Of a stretch of DNA of 18,126 nt, positions 1-4,989 are shown piece by piece (the first letter of the stretch is position 1; each line of letters opens with the position of its first letter). The translations under genes were made by a program, and so were the position numbers. The stretch covers positions 1-18,126 of the forward strand of contig CAYHPY010000075.1 in NCBI GenBank assembly GCA_964358485.1, written 5' to 3'. The notes under the pieces are model-generated. The model made no database searches, was not told where the DNA came from, and was given only the letters and a program-made list of their open reading frames with translations. The stretch is from CAYHPY01 sp964358485 (GTDB lineage: Bacteria; Elusimicrobiota; Elusimicrobia; UBA1565; UBA9628).

Positions 1-18
1 GCACTCGTCTCATGCTCG

Positions 19-33
19 GGCCTCCGAAGGGCC
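19..33 (-). terminator. Weak hairpin after the iron-protein gene
   Basis: On the minus strand, about 20 bases past the stop codon of the iron-protein gene, the sequence can fold as GGCCC-TTCG-G(A)GGCC. This is a five-pair stem with one bulged A, closed by a C(UUCG)G tetraloop, which is common in terminators. No run of T follows, so it is not a textbook intrinsic terminator. It may be a Rho-dependent or RNA-stabilising end, or chance in GC-rich DNA. Confidence 0.3.
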
Positions 34-54
34 TTCCAGTTATTGGGATAGGCT

Positions 55-903
55 CTAAATCGGGCCGGGCCGGCGGACCCGGCGCTCGCGCACGAAGGCC
101 CAAAATTCTTCGTTGGTCATGGGCCGAACCTTCCCGCCCGCGACCGCCTCCCGGCGGCCGCCGACCGCCTGAGCCAAGGCCTTGAATCGAGCCGCCGCGG
201 GGGAGGCCGGGGCGTGGGCCAGCACCGTCAGCCCCAGCTCCTCGGCATCGAGGATGGCCGCGTCGCGGGGAAGGACCGCCGTGATCCCGATGCCGAGGCG
301 CTCGGCAAACCCCGTGAGGACCTCGGAGCGCGCGTCGTTTTGGCGCAGGTTGAAGATGATCCCCCCCAACGACACGTTCCGGTGGTAGGCCTGGGCCGCC
401 ACCCGGACGATGTTGTTGGCCGCGAACAAGGAGGCGGTCTCCTCCGAGGAGACGATGTAGACGTCCCGCCCCAGCCCGGAACGAAGCGGCGCCACGAAAC
501 CGCCGCAGACCAGATCCCCGAGCACGTCGAAGATGACCGCGTCGTAGGCGCTCATCTCGCGGGCGTGCTCCTCGAGGAATTGGCACAGCGTCGCCACGCC
601 CCGCCCGCCGCAGCCCTGCCCAGGCTCCGGGCCTCCGGTCTCCAGGACGTCGACGCCGGCGTCGCTGCCCACCACGAGGCTGCTGAATTTTCGGCTCACC
701 TGACCCGACACCATTTCGACGATGGTCGGCGGCCGGGTCCCGCCCAGCAATCGCAGGGAACTGTCGGCCTTGGGGTCGCAGCCGAGCAGAAGCACCCGCC
801 GGCCCTCGGCGGCCAGGCACGCGGCCAGATGCGCGCAGACGGTGGACTTGCCGACGCCGCCTTTTCCGTAGACGACCAAGGACAGCTGATTTTTGGCCGT
901 CAC
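55..903 (-). CDS. NifH/BchL/CfbC-like iron protein (ATP-dependent reductase)
   Basis: This 282-residue protein is close to the normal length of nitrogenase iron proteins. Visible signatures are the P-loop GKGGVGKST (13-21), the GCDPKADSS segment (41-49), GGPEPGQGCGGRG with the first cluster cysteine at C98, and DVLGDLVCGGF with the second at C133. These two cysteines from each half of a homodimer hold one [4Fe-4S] cluster in NifH. YIVSSEETASLFAANNI (149-165) matches the following conserved stretch. It should therefore hydrolyse ATP and pass electrons to the component-1-like partner encoded just upstream. The start is a GTG whose bases overlap the previous gene's TGA (GTGA), with GAGG at 911-914 seven bases upstream. 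It is the last gene of a three-gene operon. The family call is firm. NifH itself is unlikely because its partners are not NifDK; the substrate is unknown. Confidence 0.93.
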   Translation of the reverse strand: MTAKNQLSLVVYGKGGVGKSTVCAHLAACLAAEGRRVLLLGCDPKADSSLRLLGGTRPPTIVEMVSGQVSRKFSSLVVGSDAGVDVLETGGPEPGQGCGGRGVATLCQFLEEHAREMSAYDAVIFDVLGDLVCGGFVAPLRSGLGRDVYIVSSEETASLFAANNIVRVAAQAYHRNVSLGGIIFNLRQNDARSEVLTGFAERLGIGITAVLPRDAAILDAEELGLTVLAHAPASPAAARFKALAQAVGGRREAVAGGKVRPMTNEEFWAFVRERRVRRPGPI

Positions 904-2093
904 GCCGGGACCTCGCCGCGGAGAATCGCCGCCGCGATGCGGTCGACGAGATGCCGGAAGCCCGCATAGCCGAAAGAGGGCCGCTCGACGACCGGATGCT
1001 CCAGGTAGTTGGGGTAGCCGATCGGCACGTGCACGCCCGGGGGCTTGGGCCCTCCGGAGGTGGGGGCCAGGCACAAGAGGCGGCCGTCCCGCGGCGGGCC
1101 GTGGGCGCCGGGGTCGGTCAAGCCCAGCTCCGAGCAGAGCTCCCGCAGGCGGGCGGCCAGCGCGGGGTCGTCCTGCCGGATGTCGGCCGCCCGTCCGGCG
1201 ATCACCCGGGACACGTGGCCCTCGGTGTCGCGAACGGCGGCCGCGCTCTCCCGATCGGCGAAGCTCCTGGCCCGCGCGGCCCGCCCGACCCGGGCGCCGA
1301 CCCGGCGCAAAAAGCGCTCCGTGGCCGCCAGGCCCACGGGGAGGTCCACCTCGCAAAGACCCGCCTTGAGCCTCTTGGCCACGACCCGCGCCGCCTCGCG
1401 GGCGTACGGCAGTGAAACCACCAGCCCGGCGCGTTGGGCGGCCTCCAACTCGGCTCGGCCCCCGCCGGAGAGCCAGACCGAAACCACCCGCAGGCCCAGC
1501 GCGCCCAGCAGGCCGCGCAGTTCCCGCAGGTTGCCGGCGTTGTCGGGCTCGTCGCGATCCTGCAGATGCCCCACGACCGCCACCGCGTCGGCGGCGCCCC
1601 GCCCGGGCCGCAGGTTCACCCGCCGGGCAAGCGCCAGGCAGGCCCCCGCGTAGCCGTCCAGCCAGGTGCCCCCCAGGGAGCGCGAAGGGATGTCGCAGAC
1701 CAGCGCCGAGCCGGCTTCGTCATGACGCCGCGCGATCTCTTTCAGGGGAAAGGCCGTGAGTTCGTGGAAATCGAAGGAGGTCGCAAACACGATCTTTGCG
1801 TCGGGCAGGGCGCAGACCTTGGAAAAGACCGCCGAGACATGGGCGGCGCGGTCGGTCGAGAGGTTCTGAACCTCCTCCCGAAGCTCGATCTCCCCGGTGT
1901 GAACGACGCGGTTATGGGAGAAATGGGTCAGAAGCCGGGAGGCGAAGTTGTGGCTGTACTGCATCTCGGCCTTATTGGAGGCGCAGTAGGGGCCGTCGAC
2001 GACGAGGTAGGCGCCCGCGACCGCGTCGGTCGCGACGTAGACGCCGTTGAGAAAGGGAAGGCGCTGGCGGGCGTTGCCCTCGGGCGCCTTCAT
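900..2093 (-). CDS. Nitrogenase component-1-like subunit B (NifK/BchB-like position)
   Basis: This 397-residue protein is a divergent member of the nitrogenase component-1 fold. The N-terminal stretch GVYVATDAVAGAYLVVDGPYC (17-37) parallels the part of NifK and BchB that carries the first cluster cysteine. Residues 69-120 parallel the region leading to the STC..LIGDD motif, but here it reads FATSFDFHELTA (103-114), so the usual cysteine is gone. The end, GYPNYLEHPVVERPSFGYAG (359-378), matches the C-terminal GFP...R..GY.G pattern of component-1 proteins. C37 is the only cysteine in a ligand-like position. The chosen ATG overlaps the stop of the upstream gene (ATGA). An ATG nine bases earlier at 2102 is possible; neither has a clear Shine-Dalgarno sequence. 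It most likely forms a heteromer with the product of 2090-3787 and receives electrons from the iron protein at 55-903. The fold is fairly certain; substrate and cofactor are not. Confidence 0.85.
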   Translation of the reverse strand: MKAPEGNARQRLPFLNGVYVATDAVAGAYLVVDGPYCASNKAEMQYSHNFASRLLTHFSHNRVVHTGEIELREEVQNLSTDRAAHVSAVFSKVCALPDAKIVFATSFDFHELTAFPLKEIARRHDEAGSALVCDIPSRSLGGTWLDGYAGACLALARRVNLRPGRGAADAVAVVGHLQDRDEPDNAGNLRELRGLLGALGLRVVSVWLSGGGRAELEAAQRAGLVVSLPYAREAARVVAKRLKAGLCEVDLPVGLAATERFLRRVGARVGRAARARSFADRESAAAVRDTEGHVSRVIAGRAADIRQDDPALAARLRELCSELGLTDPGAHGPPRDGRLLCLAPTSGGPKPPGVHVPIGYPNYLEHPVVERPSFGYAGFRHLVDRIAAAILRGEVPA

Positions 2094-3787
2094 CGGGCCC
2101 ATCCCGGAAGGCACGCGCGATGGCGGGGAAAAGGCCGGGCCGCGCACCCGGCCAGAAGGCGCCGCCCCGACCGGAGCAGGCCCTCCAGGCCCGGCTCGAA
2201 GGCGCTCTCCGTGAAGCCCCCGAGCCCATGCGCCCTCAGGCGAGGGTCGTGGTTGAAGTGCGAGAAGACCAGATCCACGCCCCCCGCCAAGCGCCGGTCG
2301 AGCTGGGCCTCGGAGGCGAAGGGCAAAAACTCGACGGTCCCGGCGCCCAACGGGGCCCGGGGGCGGCGGATCTCCGAGGCTTTCGCCCCGGCGCCCCCGC
2401 AATGAACCAGGCAGCGCACGTTGAAGCCGAGCTCGCCGAGAAGGGCGGCCGGGGAGAAGCCGAAAGCGCGCTTTTGTTCGGCGAGCAGCTCCAGATCGGC
2501 CGGGTCGCCGACGAGTGCCACGGTCCGCCTTCGGCATTGCGCCCTCAGCGCGTCGAGCTCGTCCGCCCGCCCGGCCTCCAGCCGGGCGAAGGCCTGGGCG
2601 CCGCCCTCCCGGCCCAGGACCGAGGCGACGCGTCCGAGCCAGTCCCGGACCCCCTCCGATCCGTAGGGGGGGTGGTGCCGGACGACGGCCAGCCCGCGCC
2701 GCAAAAAGGGACCGTCCGAGATCGTCTCCCAGCCGACCGGGTCCAGCCACACGAGCGCGCCCGCCTCGCCGATCCCGGCGATTTTCCGGAAGTCGATGTT
2801 GGGCAACAACGCCCCCGCCACGCGCAGGCCCAGCGCCCCCAAGAGAGCTTCGGCCTCGGCCCGGGCGGCCGCCGAGGGGACGCCCGCCAACAGAACGGCC
2901 CGCGGGTCGCGGGGGCCGGAAAAATCGACTTGATCCAGGAGGCGTTCGATCCAAGCCGAGTAAATCGGGCCTCCGGGACGGGTCTTGGAGGTCCAAAACA
3001 CCGGCACGCCGAGCCCGCTCTCGATGGCGCCGATGAAGGGCACGGGGGTATCCCCGATCAGTTCGGGCAGGCAGGTGGTGTTGACGTGAATGTAGGCCGG
3101 CTTCTCCCGGCGCGCCGTTTCCTCGAGGGCGCGCCCCAGCAGTTCCTGGGTGCGCCCGCTGAGCACGTCCCCCTCCGTGAGGGGGGTCTCGATGTTGACG
3201 CAGTCCAGGTCCCCCCGGTTGGAGGGCTCGTCGGCGAAGAAGCGCAGGGAAGGCGTCTCGATCGTCGGGCTCGAAAGGCGGCATTCGAGAGTCGCATGGT
3301 TGACGCGGGCCCAGTGCGCTCCCAGGTTGACCATCTGCTCCAGGCAGCGCCATTGCGGGTACACGAATTTCCAGTAATCCGCGGAGTGGTCGTTGCGGCG
3401 GTAGTACCGGTCGAGCCGCGAGGGGCCCCGGTGGCCGTCGGGGTCGTAATAAAGCAGGCCGTCCCGCCGCAGGCGAATGATGAGCTCGCCGAAGGTCGTC
3501 GCGGCCAAGCCGGCGGCGACCGCCCGGACGAGATCGTCCTCCCCCGGCTCAAGCCGTTCCGGCTCGACCCGCAGGCGAAATCCCAGGGCCCCCGCGCAAG
3601 CCGCGGGATCGGGCGCGGCGAAAAATTCCAGCCGCCGTGGTCCCTGGACGAGGGAGAACTCCAAGGCGCGGAGGGAAAACGCGGACCGCTCGAGCGTCCA
3701 ACCCGCCGGGGGCCCGCCGATGAGCTCCCGGAAATAGGCGAGCCCATCCCTGCCGAGTTGGCTGCCCGGTTCCCGCGAACAAGACAT
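2090..3787 (-). CDS. Nitrogenase component-1-like subunit A (NifD/BchN-like position) with N-terminal extension
   Basis: At 565 residues this is the larger component-1-like subunit. From about residue 140 the component-1 pattern is visible: C148 in WRCLEQM, C169 in NHATLEC, C196 in GDLDC followed by VNIETPLTEGDVLSG (197-211), which parallels NifD's TDL.E.D.VFGG, and C239 in VNTTCLPELIGDTP (235-248), the counterpart of the STCP..LIGDD motif. These four cysteines are candidate ligands for an Fe-S cluster. The histidine and cysteine that hold FeMo-co in NifD were not recognised. The first ~130 residues are an extension without a recognised domain. The start is the ATG at 3787; an in-frame ATG at 3853 would run into the divergent gene and is less likely. 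It is the first gene of the operon and is followed, with a 4-base overlap, by the second subunit. It probably belongs to an electron-accepting reductase complex acting on a non-N2 substrate. Confidence 0.87.
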   Translation of the reverse strand: MSCSREPGSQLGRDGLAYFRELIGGPPAGWTLERSAFSLRALEFSLVQGPRRLEFFAAPDPAACAGALGFRLRVEPERLEPGEDDLVRAVAAGLAATTFGELIIRLRRDGLLYYDPDGHRGPSRLDRYYRRNDHSADYWKFVYPQWRCLEQMVNLGAHWARVNHATLECRLSSPTIETPSLRFFADEPSNRGDLDCVNIETPLTEGDVLSGRTQELLGRALEETARREKPAYIHVNTTCLPELIGDTPVPFIGAIESGLGVPVFWTSKTRPGGPIYSAWIERLLDQVDFSGPRDPRAVLLAGVPSAAARAEAEALLGALGLRVAGALLPNIDFRKIAGIGEAGALVWLDPVGWETISDGPFLRRGLAVVRHHPPYGSEGVRDWLGRVASVLGREGGAQAFARLEAGRADELDALRAQCRRRTVALVGDPADLELLAEQKRAFGFSPAALLGELGFNVRCLVHCGGAGAKASEIRRPRAPLGAGTVEFLPFASEAQLDRRLAGGVDLVFSHFNHDPRLRAHGLGGFTESAFEPGLEGLLRSGRRLLAGCAARPFPRHRACLPGWAR

Positions 3788-3828
3788 CAAATTGGGTTTG
3801 GAACCGACTATAATAGGACGAGTTCCCC
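3788..3828. promoter_or_regulatory. Divergent promoter region between reductase operon and SGNH gene
   Basis: These 41 bases separate two oppositely read genes. On the plus strand a perfect TATAAT lies at 3809-3814, 14 bases before the ATG of the SGNH gene. On the minus strand TATAGT (bases 3812-3807) lies 19 bases before the ATG of the reductase operon. The two -10 boxes overlap, so the two directions may compete. No good -35 box is visible on either strand. AGGA at 3815-3818 could serve as a ribosome binding site for the SGNH gene. Confidence 0.5.
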
Positions 3829-4989
3829 ATGGAGACGACCGGTCCGCCCTCATCCCGCGTCCGGGGCCCCGTCCGGGCCCTCCTCGGCGCGATCCTCGGT
3901 CTTGCCGCCCTGGGCGGCGCCGTCGAGGCCTCCTTCCGGCTTGTCGGAAGCGCCGATCCCCAGTTCCACCGCTTCCTCTTCCAGTCCCGCCTGAATCTCG
4001 CGCGCTGGAGCTTCTTGACGGCCCATCGCGACCGGCTTGGCCTCGGCCTGGCCACCCGCCTGCAGCCCGGCTTGGACGCGGTGCTGGAGCCGGAGCGGGA
4101 CCGCCCCGCTTTCGACCGCATCGCCGTCGCCTACCGCGTCGCCACCAACGCCGAGGGCTTCCGGGAAAGCCCCTTCGCGTGGGCGGCGGACCGGCGGACC
4201 TGGTTCGCGCTCGGGGACTCGGTCACCTTCGGCCGGGGCGTGGAGCGGACGGACCGGTTCGCAGACCTCCTCCAAGGCGCCTTGCCGCGCGGGACGAAGA
4301 TCCTGAATTTCGGCGTGCCCGGCTGCACCTCGACCTGCCTGGCGGACGTCCTGGCGCGCTACGCCCGACGGCGTCCGAGCCTGGTCATCCTCCAGGCGAC
4401 GGGGAACGATCTCGACATAACAAGGTGGCGCCTGAGCCGGGAGGGCCGTTCGGCCGGACTCCGGGTTCTCGCCCTCAAGGCCGTCGTGTTCTCCCGGGTT
4501 CTGGCCTGGGCGGCGAATAAATTTTCCGGCGACCCCCGCCGGCGCGGCGCGGGGGTGGCCCTGGCCGCCGCCGAGGCCTACCGGTCGGATCTGGAACGGA
4601 TCGCCCGAACCCTGAAGGACCTCCACATTCCCTTGGTGGTTTTCGAAGTTCCCGACGCGACGGGCTCGCGCGTCGCCGGCCACATCACGGATTTTTTTAA
4701 GACCCGGCCGGAGGTCTGCCTGGGCGTGCTGGAGGTCTCCTTCGACCGTCCTCAGAACTGGATCGCGGATTGGGAGCGCCGCGCCGGCGGACAGCCGGCC
4801 CGGCCGGATTGGGTGACGCTGACCGCCGGGGAACTGGGCCTCGACGAGTCCCGGCTCGCCCCCTATTTTCCAAATCGCGTTTTCTTCCAGGACATCATCC
4901 ACCCCAACGCCCTGGGCAATGAGCTGATCGCCGCCCAACTCCGGAGCTTTCTGGAAACCCTCCGACCCTCCTGGTTCGCTCATCGCTGA
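3829..4989 (+). CDS. Membrane-anchored SGNH/GDSL hydrolase
   Basis: This 386-residue protein begins with a basic stretch and a hydrophobic segment (about 16-33), suggesting a signal anchor with the rest outside the cytoplasmic membrane. The SGNH blocks are clear: block I FALGDSVTFG with nucleophile S131, block II glycine in NFGVPGCTST (160-169), block III TGND with N193, and block V QDIIHPNALG with D355 and H358. The family includes esterases, lipases and O-acetyl transferases or esterases acting on polysaccharides. Here a role in modifying or deacylating surface glycans or lipids is inference, with mild support from the membrane glycosyltransferase farther along the window. Its 3' end overlaps the convergent radical-SAM gene by 10 bases. 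It lies between parts of the reductase cluster but in the opposite direction, so it may be unrelated to it. The start is the first ATG, just after a TATAAT box. Confidence 0.85.
   Translation: METTGPPSSRVRGPVRALLGAILGLAALGGAVEASFRLVGSADPQFHRFLFQSRLNLARWSFLTAHRDRLGLGLATRLQPGLDAVLEPERDRPAFDRIAVAYRVATNAEGFRESPFAWAADRRTWFALGDSVTFGRGVERTDRFADLLQGALPRGTKILNFGVPGCTSTCLADVLARYARRRPSLVILQATGNDLDITRWRLSREGRSAGLRVLALKAVVFSRVLAWAANKFSGDPRRRGAGVALAAAEAYRSDLERIARTLKDLHIPLVVFEVPDATGSRVAGHITDFFKTRPEVCLGVLEVSFDRPQNWIADWERRAGGQPARPDWVTLTAGELGLDESRLAPYFPNRVFFQDIIHPNALGNELIAAQLRSFLETLRPSWFAHR

Noticed and set aside
55..3787. True molybdenum nitrogenase (nifHDK)
   Set aside because: Only the iron protein matches well. 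The component-1 subunits lack the FeMo-co ligands and the full P-cluster cysteine set, and no nif assembly genes are present.
55..3787. Dark-operative protochlorophyllide reductase (BchLNB) or chlorophyllide reductase (BchXYZ)
   Set aside because: Gene order, subunit sizes and motifs do not match, and there is no other photosynthesis gene in the window.
2090..3853. Longer start for component-1 subunit A at 3853
   Set aside because: The added residues would overlap the start of the divergent SGNH gene and its promoter, and have no conserved look. The ATG at 3787 is preferred.
2120..3994. 624-codon open frame on the plus strand across the component-1-like genes
   Set aside because: It is antisense to a gene with clear nitrogenase-type motifs. 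Its composition (Arg/Pro/Gly-rich, no hydrophobic core, no motif) is that of a shadow frame in GC-rich DNA.
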